Shown piece by piece: positions 52,501-55,070 of a DNA stretch of 64,000 nt. The DNA is taken from contig NC_085141.1 in the NCBI RefSeq assembly GCF_024139115.2, positions 240,365,047 to 240,429,046 on the forward strand. The letters run 5' to 3'. The translations under genes were made by a program, and so were the position numbers. The notes under the pieces were generated by a model. The model worked only from the letters and a program-made list of their open reading frames with translations. It was not told where the DNA came from and ran no database searches. The first letter of the stretch is position 1, and each line of letters begins with the position of its first letter. Origin of the DNA: Armigeres subalbatus (taxonomy: Eukaryota > Arthropoda > Insecta > Diptera > Culicidae).

Positions 52501-55070
52501 CTTCTGATCCACGCGATTTCCATCATTATTGCGTTATTCTCAAATAAAAAATATATATTATATATTTTTTTCTTCATTACCAGAGATTTGTAACGCTATG
52601 CTAGCTTATCTCTTAGTAAATATATGTGTATATGTATTATCAATTGAACTATTTTCTTTAGAATTATTAGACTTTCTTTCTATTTTAATTTCTTATAAAT
52701 TATATAACAGTAATACCTAATAAGAAATCAATATCTGTGTTGAACTCAATTTAGAATTAAAAAAAAACATAAATAAAGAGAGAAAAGAAGAAGAACGGAA
52801 TCAATATCTGTCTAACAAAATCTATCATTTTTTCTTTACAGAGAAATTTCAGTCACTCGAAAAGTCAAAGTCAAACTGCTTGACGTTGGTCGAACTATCG
52901 ATTGTGTTTCATCGGAGTTGCTACATTTGCCGGAAGAATTTCGTGAGTTGCCTCCGCAAGCGATCGACATTCGCATAGTGGGCGTAGTTCCGCATGATTT
53001 CGAGCTGGAATGGGACAAAGTAGTAACTTTGAACATTCGCGAATGGATCCACCGGTACACCAACAATGACAAATTCCACGTGGAAGGCAAGGTTATGCTG
53101 GCGATAAAGGACACCATTTGGGTGGACACCATCCGGTTAGTGCAACATCTGGAGGGTATCAATACGGAAGTAATGGAAATTCATGTCAAGTCGGAGATAG
53201 TCGGCAAAAATTTCGGCGTGGCTGACAAAGAACCGCTGGAGATGTTGTCTCAGATGGTAGAGAATTGTAACGCTTTCCGAGAGAAGGCGGACCATCACGA
53301 TGACGTCGAAGAGGATTTGCGATCAAATTTGCCAAGTGATGCAGAAAAATCAAATCATGATTCTAACTCAGACAATTTTTTTCGGGAGACCAAAACAAAT
53401 GTAGACGTTGAAAAAACGGTGAAACCTAAGATTCTGAAACCCATGGAGTTAAGTGACAGTGACTCAGACGATTGCGATTCTGAGATTAGAGTAACCGCTG
53501 TAGATAAATCATCAATAACAAAAGACGATATAGTGGTTGCGCAACCAATTGCTCAAAAATTTAATGAAATATACGATGAAATTGAAGAGGGTGCAACACA
53601 TGAAGTATATATCTCCCAGTATTACGCTCCCGATGACTTTTACGTGTGCAAAGTAGAAAAGTATGTTCAATCAGACAGGATACCTTTATATATATGTGTT
53701 AAGTAGAAATTCTTTTTTGTAGATTCGCTTTTATTTCGTCGATGATCTGCAATTTTACTGCAGATGAAACAAACCTCGTTCCCCTTGAGAAGGTAGAGAT
53801 TGGAGACTACTGTTTGGCCTTGTACGACAGCAACTACCAGCGCGTCAAAGTTATGCAGATTGAAGGACGAGATGTTCGGTTATTTTTCTTGGACCTTGGC
53901 GGATATGAAACCTATGGGCTGATAGATTTATTCAAGCTTCCCGACGATTTGCTTAAAGCGTCGCCATTTTGTGTAAGTATAAATATGCTGAGCAAAAATA
54001 AGAGCGACAAAAGGTAGCACAACATAGACATGAAGATGAATTAAATGTTTTTTTTTTCTCGATTGCAGGCTATAAAAGGTGAAGTTGCATGTATAAAACC
54101 ACGCGAGAATGAAGAGCAAGGTTGGGATCCGGAAATCGGCGATAGAATCTATGACGAAGTCTTATGTCAGTACAGAAGTTTCAACGTTAAAGTGATCGAA
54201 ACAATCCCCGGTACACACGTTGAGTCGATTGTTAAATGTAAATGTTACCGGTTGCTCCTATTCAGCCCAGAGCACGAACTGGAATCATGGATCTTCGACG
54301 ATATCGTTGAATTACGACTGGCTCGGTATATAGAAGAAGAAAGACCATTTTCAATCGACATCAATTTTGAAGACGACGTCGTACGACATTTTCTGGATCC
54401 CAATTATAAACAGAAAAGCACTTCTTCCGACGACGAAAAAGAACCTCGCATTGTCGAAATTGTGGATTCTACAGAGGAAAGCTCTTCAGCAGATAAAGAA
54501 CCTAAAGCAATCAAGCCACCAAACAAACTCGCTTTGCTCAAGAAACGATTGCGGAGAAAGAAATCCGTTACGAGCATTGCTTACCCTCGCCTAAAATGTG
54601 ATTACCGAAGTCCCAAAACGATCTGGCGCCAAGATGAGCAGATGATTGTGATACGTGCAGTGGCGCCGGAAAACGTTCAGTACGATCTGACGGTTGACTC
54701 GGATTCGTTGAAGTTGTGCTACATCGACGACGACGAAAAGTATCTTCTGGCGATCGTGTTTTTTGCCAATGTCGAGCCCAGCTTAACTATTCATGAAATT
54801 CGTGGGCTGTCGATAGTGATTCGTTTGGTAAAACTGGTACCGGGCATGCAGTGGCCCTCACTAATGAGAAATGGCGATAAGGTGCCCTGGTTGCAGCATT
54901 GTATTGAGGTATCGAACTCGGATGAAACGGACGGTACGGATGGAATGCGGAATGCTTCACCAACCGTGCCCAATTTGGAATCGACGGACAGTTTAAGTGA
55001 TGAAACGGACTATGAAGATGATTTCGATCGGTTCGATCCAATGGCGGATGACTATTTTATGAGAGACTAG
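1383..55070 (+). CDS. TDRD12: TDRD12/Yb-family Tudor-DEAD helicase-CCCH-Tudor-CS protein (whole gene, 12 coding exons)
   Basis: Joining 1383-1565, 14109-14336, 14400-14661, 14926-15928, 35465-35720, 35782-35961, 36031-36538, 36599-36927, 36995-37419, 52842-53660, 53723-53972 and 54069-55070 gives 5445 nt, exactly 1815 codons with stop, with GT-AG introns and matching phases. Domains by rough residue: Tudor 1 at 40-200, low-complexity linker 225-555, helicase N-lobe 565-775 and C-lobe 785-970, CCCH finger 1003-1021, second Tudor region about 1030-1250, third about 1365-1530, CS domain about 1655-1750, acidic C-terminus. This order matches TDRD12 and insect Yb/BoYb/SoYb proteins, which act with PIWI proteins in perinuclear bodies to make piRNAs; that role is family knowledge. 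The helicase core is degenerate (GKT kept, DEAD replaced by DNID), so ATP hydrolysis is doubtful. Family assignment is strong; which Yb paralogue it corresponds to is not settled. Confidence 0.9.
1566..2514. other. first part of intron 1, nothing identified
   Basis: I see no domain-bearing reading frame and no complete repeat structure here. Confidence 0.4.
2519..2887. mobile_element. TTAA-flanked MITE with long TIRs
   Basis: Inverted ends begin GGTCACTCCTGACGGAATCC and run about 100 bp. The element is flanked by TTAA at 2515-2518 and 2888-2891, as for piggyBac-type insertions. A left-half copy lies at 21874-21975. There is no coding capacity. Confidence 0.75.
3070..3660. repeat. degenerate GGAATTTC/AATTCC repeat tract
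   Basis: The sequence is built of diverged short units around AGGAATTTC and GAATTCC. Similar tracts lie near 5265-5335, 12180-12530, 60590-60960 and 61640-61760. Chance reading frames in it are low-complexity translations. Confidence 0.5.
3905..5165. other. unassigned GC-richer block in intron 1
   Basis: Base composition is visibly higher in G+C than in the surroundings. There are several overlapping short reading frames but no recognisable domain. It could be an old LTR or a decayed transposon; no terminal repeats were found. Confidence 0.3.
5544..5711 (-). repeat. copia 3' LTR
   Basis: It is 168 bp and intact, with minus-strand ends TGTTAGG and TTCATTA, so the 3' terminus is TA rather than CA. 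Confidence 0.9.
5741..6720 (-). pseudogene. copia RT C-terminus and RNase H, frameshifted
   Basis: This continues the polyprotein beyond the insertion. The RT catalytic box reads YVED instead of YVDD (GAG at about 6653). RNase H follows (GYADADWGND, SLSSTEAEY). The frame shifts near 6000-6030 inside RNase H, and the rest (FEDNQSCIRIAEEP, KHIDIRYNFI) is in another frame. This copy cannot make full-length enzyme. Confidence 0.9.
6720..7816. mobile_element. foldback-like element with inverted GGCCGAA arrays
   Basis: About nine units of GGCCGAATCACAAAA-type repeats lie at 6720-6866, and about eleven in inverted orientation (TTCGGCCTTTTGTGA) at 7640-7816. Between them is about 770 bp of AT-rich DNA with no coding sign. 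A hairpin (GGCAGACCAACAAAG at 6864-6878, complement at 6899-6913) sits just inside the left array. It interrupts copia RT. The flanks show a possible TAC duplication only. Confidence 0.75.
7822..10650 (-). CDS. copia Gag-protease-integrase-RT polyprotein, N-terminal part
   Basis: The likely start is the methionine at 10650 (MEDKNLLDCL). In order: copia Gag helical region, protease active site DSGATEHM, integrase zinc-binding HHCC (WHRRYGHLG, CEVCMTGKQ), integrase core with IHSDVCGPF and LRCDNGGEF, GKK-type C-terminus, and RT start (WVFKVKRDENGN, HQMDVRTAFLNG, KKSLYGLKQAPRSW). The usual CCHC knuckle between Gag and protease is missing: the sequence goes straight from a charged linker to the protease. 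The frame is open for over 900 codons and then enters an inserted repeat array at about 7820. Confidence 0.9.
10764..11992 (-). repeat. copia 5' LTR, split by a MITE
   Basis: LTR sequence at 10764-10891 and 11951-11992 equals the intact LTR at 5544-5711 once the MITE and one TA copy are removed. Confidence 0.9.
10892..11950. mobile_element. 1.06-kb long-TIR element in the copia LTR
   Basis: It starts CAGGGGTTAGACAAAAAGG, ends in the complement, and is flanked by TA at 10890-10891 and 11951-11952. The inverted arms extend about 370-385 bp each with scattered differences. The middle has no transposase. A TA target points to Tc1/mariner-type mobilisation. Confidence 0.88.
12180..12530. repeat. 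degenerate GAAATTCC repeat tract
   Basis: It has the same kind of diverged AAGAAATTCC/GGAATTTC low-complexity sequence as 3070-3660. Confidence 0.45.
12527..12851 (+). repeat. possible solo or partial LTR
   Basis: It begins TGTGACAACCCCAAC, contains AATAAA twice, and ends TTAATTACA, giving TG...CA termini. No matching target duplication is visible. A very GC-rich strip (12868-12920) follows. It could be one LTR with a scrap of internal DNA. Confidence 0.4.
13200..13770. repeat. terminal array of the TTATGCCAAA family with subterminal repeats
   Basis: Units of roughly 55-65 bp (AGTAYGCATTTGCCNGG...AAGAG) at 13200-13520 are followed by 15-17 bp units (TTATGCCAAATGGTCG) at 13590-13765, ending GGGGTAGCCCC. 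The mirrored arrangement occurs at 44690-45000. It is one end of a repeat-ended element. Confidence 0.6.
14109..14336 (+). CDS. TDRD12: TDRD12-like coding exon 2 (Tudor 1 core)
   Basis: It encodes 76 residues, phase 0 at both ends, after acceptor TTTCCAG. It has the Tudor pattern of a hydrophobic strand (TVAVLDFD), a KWCRCVV strand, then LWAIDDG, where Tudor domains carry the conserved aspartate-glycine turn. Donor GTCAGA starts at 14337 and the next intron is 63 bp. Confidence 0.88.
14400..14661 (+). CDS. TDRD12: TDRD12-like coding exon 3
   Basis: It encodes about 87 residues after acceptor TTGCAG, including the rest of the extended Tudor region. I chose donor GTAAGT at 14662 because it leaves one nucleotide, which matches the two nucleotides supplied by exon 4. 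Reading through to the stop at 14748 is possible but would end the protein. The following intron is 264 bp. Confidence 0.8.
14926..15928 (+). CDS. TDRD12: TDRD12-like coding exon 4 (low-complexity linker)
   Basis: It encodes about 334 residues between Tudor 1 and the helicase. The protein is polar and charged. It has a run of serine-glycine-tyrosine repeats (SGYSG and NGYSG, four copies within about 35 residues, 15400-15495), an alanine run, and glutamine-rich stretches near its end. Such a linker is probably disordered and may suit condensate formation, which is inference. Donor GTAAGC at 15929 leaves TG, which joins C at 35465 to make a cysteine codon. The intron that follows is 19,536 bp. 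Confidence 0.87.
15929..16759. other. start of intron 4, nothing identified
   Basis: AT-rich DNA with no supported feature before the MITE at 16760. Confidence 0.4.
16760..17013. mobile_element. 254-bp hAT-type MITE
   Basis: Inverted ends ATAGAGAAACAGACGACTC and the complement of CGCAGAGAAACACACGTCTC are flanked by near-identical 8-mers TTACGAGC (16752-16759) and TAACGAGC (17014-17021). The size and 8-bp duplication fit a non-autonomous hAT. Confidence 0.75.
17034..17115. repeat. dispersed repeat shared with 5440-5525
   Basis: CGTTAAAGTGCAGAATG, then GAAAATTGAATGTATG and GGCATCAAGTT, recur in the same order just left of the copia element. Confidence 0.5.
17834..19488. mobile_element. inner TA-flanked element
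   Basis: CCGTGGAAGTACCATATTTG at the left is inverted at the right (CAAATATGGTGCCTCCACGG), with TA at 17832-17833 and 19489-19490. It lies inside the outer element and its termini are relatives of the outer ones. No coding sequence. Confidence 0.75.
20655..22325. mobile_element. foldback-like element with inverted GGCCTAAT arrays
   Basis: About nine units of GTTTGGCCTAATGGTC are at 20665-20810, and about nine of the inverted AGGCCAAACGACCATT at 22180-22318. Subterminal repeats of the CTTTAAAGAAGG type lie at 21030-21170. Inside are inverted arms (21339-21512 with 21716-21875) and a half TTAA MITE. No coding sequence. Confidence 0.65.
21874..21975. mobile_element. half copy of the TTAA MITE
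   Basis: It begins TTAAGGTCACTCCTGACGG and matches the left arm at 2515-2620, without the right arm. Confidence 0.7.
22841..22911 (-). other. tRNA-like sequence (pseudo-tRNA or SINE head)
   Basis: On the minus strand 71 nt show a box B (GGGTTCGAGTCCC), a 5-bp T stem (GAGGG/CCCTC), a D arm around GTGTAGGGGTTATCACGC and an acceptor-like pairing (GTCTTG/CAAGAC). The anticodon arm does not fold properly, so a functional tRNA is unlikely. Confidence 0.45.
22888..23194. repeat. inverted repeat sharing the tRNA-like 5' half
   Basis: GATAACCCCTACAC...GCCATCAGA at 22888-22945 is mirrored at 23137-23194 (TCTGATGGCTTTTCC...GGGGTTATC), giving arms of about 57 bp. The arms include the box-A-like part of the tRNA-like sequence. 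Confidence 0.65.
23230..23931 (+). pseudogene. BEL/Pao gag, N-terminal part
   Basis: A helical coiled region is followed by the typical BEL Gag stretch (MKILHLRNALTGDAKEKI, YDAAWRVLEDAHEDKRA). A single-base shift in the A run near 23470 moves the frame. The gene then stops at the hAT insertion and resumes at 25433 (IYKKLDKETQEQW). Confidence 0.85.
23932..25424. mobile_element. non-autonomous hAT element in BEL gag
   Basis: The ends CAGGCTTGGCAT and the complement of ATTCCATCCCTG are flanked by 8-mers GAACGTGG (23924-23931) and GAACGTGA (25425-25432). Removing it and one 8-mer restores the gag frame. Inside, a unit of about 270-300 bp is tandemly duplicated (about 24420-24720 and 24730-24990; both carry CGCACTCTAGATC). 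No transposase. Confidence 0.8.
25433..25530 (+). pseudogene. BEL/Pao gag, continuation
   Basis: It reads IYKKLDKETQEQWEMKL in the frame of the upstream gag piece, then stops at about 25533. The next 230 bp are unassigned. Confidence 0.75.
25781..25990 (+). pseudogene. BEL/Pao zinc-knuckle region
   Basis: Two Cys/His knuckles in BEL style: LCFNCLKARHRVNEC, then CKMQGCGRKHHSLLH. They are preceded by the common FWCPTFKSMSVSDR lead-in. Confidence 0.85.
26133..26335 (+). pseudogene. BEL/Pao aspartic protease, truncated
   Basis: The active site ALLDSGSNSNII is followed by the first half of a retropepsin fold. At about 26310-26335 it runs into the minus-strand LINE. Confidence 0.8.
26275..26644 (-). 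pseudogene. LINE ORF2, start of AP-like endonuclease
   Basis: FIQINLHHAKGAS and DIAFIQEPW are the first two endonuclease motifs, with the catalytic glutamate in QEPW. ASAYFPE is the next strand. It ends abruptly at BEL protease sequence. Confidence 0.8.
26777..27399 (+). mobile_element. SINE-like retroposed unit with 22-bp target duplication
   Basis: Perfect 22-bp direct repeats (ATCCACGTTGTG...) lie at 26755-26776 and 27400-27421. The unit starts with a tRNA-like head (box A-like GGTGGTCATATGGCTACC, box B GGTTCAATCCC at 26840-26853) and ends in a CATGCT repeat tail. At 623 bp it is long for a SINE and may be composite. Confidence 0.75.
27848..28930. mobile_element. non-autonomous hAT element (CCGAATA-type)
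   Basis: The inverted ends TAGAGATGCACCGAATA carry many CGAATATTCGGCC palindromes. The 8-bp duplication CTACTAAA is at 27840-27847 and 28931-28938. 1083 bp, no transposase. Confidence 0.88.
28940..29630 (-). pseudogene. DUF4780-like LINE ORF1
   Basis: Features recognised: the GAGKKRFKRLIDSGVEPEEARR lead-in read in pieces, VGILPKDYPNAELT, the CKNQKTSDWL strand, and IPQPETLIGFFP. The frame is cut by the hAT element at 28930 and picks up at 27840 (DSWKIFLQK). A frameshift near 29630 separates it from an acidic N-terminal piece (29612-29800). Confidence 0.7.
29800..30274. other. probable 5' region of the minus-strand LINE
   Basis: Non-coding AT-rich DNA between the LINE ORF1 and the resumption of BEL pol. 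No other feature seen. Confidence 0.4.
30275..31060 (+). pseudogene. BEL/Pao reverse transcriptase
   Basis: It opens LPNHEVKDS, then YYIPHHAV and RVVFDASAKTTSG. Catalytic box is YIDDF (about 30688-30702). Then KTLGLIWNP and the LFDAAGFLGPI connection region. A short deletion follows NETMI, and a frameshift near 30790 splits it. A stop at 31055 precedes RLGLAWDESLPDE. Confidence 0.9.
31465..31581. mobile_element. 117-bp hairpin MITE with GCGACG arms
   Basis: Arms of 38 bp (31465-31502 and 31544-31581) are inverted with one visible mismatch, starting CCAGAGTAGACGCGACGTGC. The loop is 41 nt. It interrupts BEL pol before the integrase. No clear target duplication. Confidence 0.8.
31586..32495 (+). 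pseudogene. BEL/Pao integrase
   Basis: The H2C2 region (LIRVGGRLKYS, ERHHVTTILIRRLHE) is followed by core motifs KVGFDYAGP and IHSDNAACFVG and the SPHFGGIWEAGVKS block, so the DDE residues are visible. At least two frameshifts and a small A-rich insertion (31975-32045) break it. Confidence 0.88.
32611..32868 (+). pseudogene. BEL/Pao integrase C-terminal DUF5641-like domain
   Basis: HFWRKWSKEYPHHL, then DENLPPQQWRRGRIV and DGAVRVVTVKT, match the tail typical of BEL integrases. Stop at 32866. Confidence 0.88.
33215..33700. mobile_element. MITE with TIRs around ACACCAGTCAAGC
   Basis: ACACCAGTCAAGCGGTTTGA (33231) is inverted at 33647-33680 (...CAAACTGCTTGACTGGTGT). Partial copies lie at 34193-34520 and 56588-56790. 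The outer limits are uncertain because GTACGCTGCATAA is also shared between copies. Confidence 0.65.
33705..34192 (+). mobile_element. 3' end of a Jockey-group LINE
   Basis: The C-terminal tail of a Jockey/CR1-group RT protein (RCRLIALEPLRIRRDVGRA, CVADVLQGRIDCE) stops at 34023. A short 3'UTR ending in AATAAATAAATAAA follows. A 5'-truncated insertion. Confidence 0.8.
34193..34520. mobile_element. partial second copy of the CAGTCAAGC MITE
   Basis: It is the inverted counterpart of 33390-33690 with one terminal region ending GCTTGACTGGTGT. It contains a G run at 34252-34266. Confidence 0.65.
34590..34908. repeat. large imperfect palindrome
   Basis: Left arm to 34736 and right arm from 34763 are complementary over roughly 145 bp each, with a 26-nt loop. 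The core GAATTCCACCACTTAATTG matches its complement closely. A related unpaired segment is at 48195-48240 (TTACTGTTGGGGTC). Confidence 0.75.
34909..35464. other. end of intron 4, nothing identified
   Basis: AT-rich DNA up to acceptor CATTGCAG before exon 5. No supported feature. Confidence 0.4.
35465..35720 (+). CDS. TDRD12: TDRD12-like coding exon 5 (helicase Q-region and motif I)
   Basis: It encodes about residues 559-644. It carries the TDRD12-type lead-in (VHGNRIPKP), the aromatic and Q-motif-like region (RIQTYSWPHIL), and motif I reading AATTGKT at about 626-632. The lysine-threonine of Walker A is kept, but the canonical glycine-rich spacing is altered. Donor GTATGT follows and the intron is 61 bp. 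Confidence 0.9.
35782..35961 (+). CDS. TDRD12: TDRD12-like coding exon 6 (helicase motif Ia region)
   Basis: It encodes 60 residues, phase 0 at both ends. GPLAIIICKSSREVQRVA occupies the place of helicase motif Ia (usually PTRELA), so the motif is not canonical. It is flanked by TTCCAG and GTAAGT, with a 69-bp intron after it. Confidence 0.9.
36031..36538 (+). CDS. TDRD12: TDRD12-like coding exon 7 (altered DEAD box)
   Basis: It encodes residues 705 to about 873. ATAPGIRRV sits at the TPGR motif. The Walker B/DEAD position reads VVIDNIDNI, with DNID at 743-746, so the catalytic glutamate is asparagine. Motif III (SAT) reads TTT. The exon continues into the C-lobe strand ERTMIVCSEAEEV. It ends with one spare nucleotide before GTATGT. 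Confidence 0.9.
36599..36927 (+). CDS. TDRD12: TDRD12-like coding exon 8 (helicase C-lobe)
   Basis: It completes the codon begun in exon 7. It encodes the C-terminal helicase lobe, including the VCYDGVIPDLEV strand-helix (where typical helicases have TDVAARGLD) and a TRRFACSFGYY segment where the HRxGRxGR motif normally lies. The key arginine-glycine pattern is not preserved. It ends in phase 0; the 67-bp intron has acceptor TTTTTTTAG. Confidence 0.9.
36995..37419 (+). CDS. TDRD12: TDRD12-like coding exon 9 (CCCH finger and Tudor 2 start)
   Basis: It encodes residues 984 to about 1124. The zinc finger is C1003-x8-C1012-x4-C1017-x3-H1021, one residue shorter than the usual x8-x5-x3 spacing. 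After it comes a Tudor region (WCAIFDEFRYWRCRII). The exon ends AA before GTGAGT, in phase with A at 52842. The next intron is 15,422 bp. Confidence 0.9.
37500..37690. repeat. dispersed repeat beginning ATACATAAAAATGAATTTC
   Basis: The phrase AATGAATTTCTGTCTGTCTG, followed by TATAGACTCGGAAACCGATC, is a familiar dispersed motif in arthropod genomes. I cannot assign its transposon class from this copy. Confidence 0.4.
37710..38210 (+). pseudogene. LINE endonuclease fragment (Jockey/CR1-like)
   Basis: NVGGINSEVDSYRLAT and YDVIVLIE are the start of an AP-like endonuclease. ELLVIGDFNLSGVSW is the GDFN motif and CLDLCFVS a later strand. Several stops. It is cut at about 38210 by the 3' end of the minus-strand RTE-like element. 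Confidence 0.75.
38216..39010 (-). pseudogene. RTE-like RT catalytic block and C-terminus
   Basis: 39010-38714 holds LADDVALLAQ, NVNKTKSLDV and FQYLGSQMASDGG. After a break at about 38700, 38662-38216 holds ASETWCVSVENTQRL, WGWVGHTLRRG and GRPRGSWRRS, the tail typical of RTE-like elements. Confidence 0.88.
39038..40288 (-). pseudogene. RTE-like reverse transcriptase, main part
   Basis: 416 open codons. Thumb-side lead (SCRRNKRAWADSLADEGE), KAPGVDRITAEMLK, NWRGIMLLCTVLKVL, QAGFRAERSCVDHI, DYEKAFDRLNH and GVRQGCILSPLLF are standard LINE RT blocks. The next block, with the catalytic pair in LADDVALLAQ, is at 39010 in another frame, so a frameshift near 39020 inactivates it. Confidence 0.9.
40589..41474 (+). 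mobile_element. TRIM (miniature copia-type LTR element)
   Basis: Two 254-bp LTRs (40589-40842, 41221-41474) begin TGTTGG and end CCAACA. Target duplication GGTTC is at 40584-40588 and 41475-41479. The primer-binding site GGTTATGGGCCCAG directly follows the first LTR (initiator-tRNA-Met type) and a purine tract AAGGAGGAG precedes the second. The internal part is 378 bp with no retroviral-type domain. I see two LTR differences, so it is young. Confidence 0.93.
41990..42478 (+). mobile_element. 3' fragment of a Jockey-group LINE
   Basis: RT C-terminal region (GVILDSQLTYKMHISY, SIMEYCSAVWNP, IESVQRRFLRFALP) with a frameshift, then the tail RNTARAVLVADVLQDRIDC, stop, and an AAATAAATAAATAA end. 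Confidence 0.85.
42490..43625 (-). pseudogene. second copia fragment (RT and RNase H region)
   Basis: Minus-strand RT blocks MDEVTTFLQGDLDEEIYMEQPP and KKALYGLRQSIRVWN (43544-43290), then AQSPRPNILFAVNPL (about 42900) and a shattered RNase H. It differs in sequence from the copia element of intron 1. No LTRs seen. Confidence 0.82.
44080..44190. repeat. GGCGGAA/GGCAGAA tandem array
   Basis: About eight diverged units of CGAAAGGCGGAATAA type. It is related to the GGCCGAA arrays at 6720-6866 and 7640-7816, but no inverted partner is seen nearby. Confidence 0.6.
44285..44515. repeat. inverted repeat around CACGCGGCGAA
   Basis: ACTTCACGCGGCGAA...AAAGGTACGGCCGCGG (44341-44380) is mirrored by CGGCGGTACCTTT...TTCGCCGCGTGCA (44440-44476). 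The outer arms (CAGATTTTCTGGA, GAAAATCAGGC) may extend it. Looks like a small MITE. Confidence 0.55.
45293..45554. mobile_element. hAT-type MITE, copy 1
   Basis: TIR CACAGACAAACAGACGTAAC and its complement; flanks CTTGTAG on both sides. 262 bp. Confidence 0.85.
45814..46762. mobile_element. TA-flanked MITE with GGGGCAATATG ends
   Basis: GGGGTAGTAGGGGCAATATG at the left, CATATTGCCCCGATCACCCC at the right, TA at 45812-45813 and 46763-46764. The GGGGCAATATGRGCC motif repeats just inside both ends. No transposase. Confidence 0.78.
46881..48640. mobile_element. hAT-like non-autonomous element with CAGGSCTSGTAG ends
   Basis: CAGGCCTCGTAG at the left and CTACCAGCCCTG at the right are inverted, and AGTCACT motifs repeat inside both ends. 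No convincing 8-bp duplication was found, so the class rests on the termini. The MITE at 47640-47892 lies inside. Confidence 0.55.
47640..47892. mobile_element. hAT-type MITE, copy 2
   Basis: The ends are CACAGACAAACAGACATAAC and complement, as copy 1. Flanks GTCTCTC and GTCACTC differ at one base. 253 bp. Confidence 0.82.
48812..49519. mobile_element. 708-bp long-TIR MITE with 8-bp duplication
   Basis: The ends TAGGGTGACTCAAA and complement of TTTGAGCCACCTTA lie inside perfect 8-mers GTGCAGAT (48804-48811 and 49520-49527). The arms run about 330 bp each and translate similarly on opposite strands (LEVYMQKCM). hAT-type by target length. Confidence 0.88.
49669..49844 (-). repeat. 3' LTR of the non-autonomous element
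   Basis: 176 bp, same sequence as 51836-52011. The polypurine tract is at 49845-49860 on the plus-strand scale. Confidence 0.92.
50222..50290. repeat. hAT-like terminal fragment
   Basis: TTCCCAAACTGTGGGCCGCG followed by a near-palindromic CCCAGGGAGATCGTGGG resembles the end of a common hAT group. The other end was not found. Confidence 0.4.
50405..50715. repeat. CCAAATCCAATC simple-repeat tract
   Basis: Diverged 6- and 12-bp units of CCAATC and CAAATC; reading frames across it only reflect the repeat (WIWIG-like translation on the minus strand). Confidence 0.8.
51065..51690. repeat. 51-bp minisatellite inside the LTR element
   Basis: About 12 units of CCATTTTCCAGCGGTCTTCC...TTTGTGATTTTCCAAACCACAAT, mostly 51 bp, some shortened. 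Because 51 is a multiple of three, several frames on both strands stay open (17-residue repeat such as KITKRVWKTAGKWIVVW). Probably not coding. Confidence 0.88.
51836..52011 (-). repeat. 5' LTR of the non-autonomous element
   Basis: 176 bp. The primer-binding site is its left neighbour on the plus strand (about 51818-51833). Confidence 0.92.
52012..52841. other. end of intron 9
   Basis: It contains an inverted pair around CACCAACGACG (CAAGAGCTTCTCTCGTCGCTGG near 52152, complement near 52282-52308), probably a small MITE, then AT-rich DNA and a pyrimidine tract before the acceptor. Confidence 0.5.
52842..53660 (+). CDS. TDRD12: TDRD12-like coding exon 10 (Tudor 2 end and acidic linker)
   Basis: It encodes about 273 residues. 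The first part (VKVKLLDVGRTIDCV) completes the Tudor barrel begun 15 kb upstream, which confirms the splice. A long acidic, serine-rich linker follows (SDSDSDDCDSE near 53455-53480). The third Tudor region begins at the end (VYISQYYAPDDFYVC). Donor GTATGT at 53661 leaves AA. Confidence 0.9.
53723..53972 (+). CDS. TDRD12: TDRD12-like coding exon 11 (Tudor 3 core)
   Basis: It encodes about 83 residues after acceptor TTTGTAG. The classical Tudor pattern is clear: EIGDYCLALYDSNYQRVKV, then VRLFFLDLGGYE, then a PDDL helix start. It ends in phase 0 before GTAAGT; the intron is 96 bp. Confidence 0.92.
54069..55070 (+). CDS. TDRD12: TDRD12-like coding exon 12 (Tudor 3 tail, CS domain, stop)
   Basis: It encodes the last 333 residues and a TAG stop. 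It finishes the extended Tudor, passes through a basic and acidic linker, and carries a CS/p23-like domain at about residues 1655-1750. Visible CS signs are TIWRQDEQMIVIRA at the first strands, a VEPSLTIHEI strand, and the closing GMQWPSLMR. The tail is strongly acidic (TDYEDDFDRFDPMADD). CS domains are found at the C-terminus of TDRD12 and of BoYb/SoYb; they are often cochaperone-type binding modules. Confidence 0.92.
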   Translation, partial: AIKGEVACIKPRENEEQGWDPEIGDRIYDEVLCQYRSFNVKVIETIPGTHVESIVKCKCYRLLLFSPEHELESWIFDDIVELRLARYIEEERPFSIDINFEDDVVRHFLDPNYKQKSTSSDDEKEPRIVEIVDSTEESSSADKEPKAIKPPNKLALLKKRLRRKKSVTSIAYPRLKCDYRSPKTIWRQDEQMIVIRAVAPENVQYDLTVDSDSLKLCYIDDDEKYLLAIVFFANVEPSLTIHEIRGLSIVIRLVKLVPGMQWPSLMRNGDKVPWLQHCIEVSNSDETDGTDGMRNASPTVPNLESTDSLSDETDYEDDFDRFDPMADDYFMRD

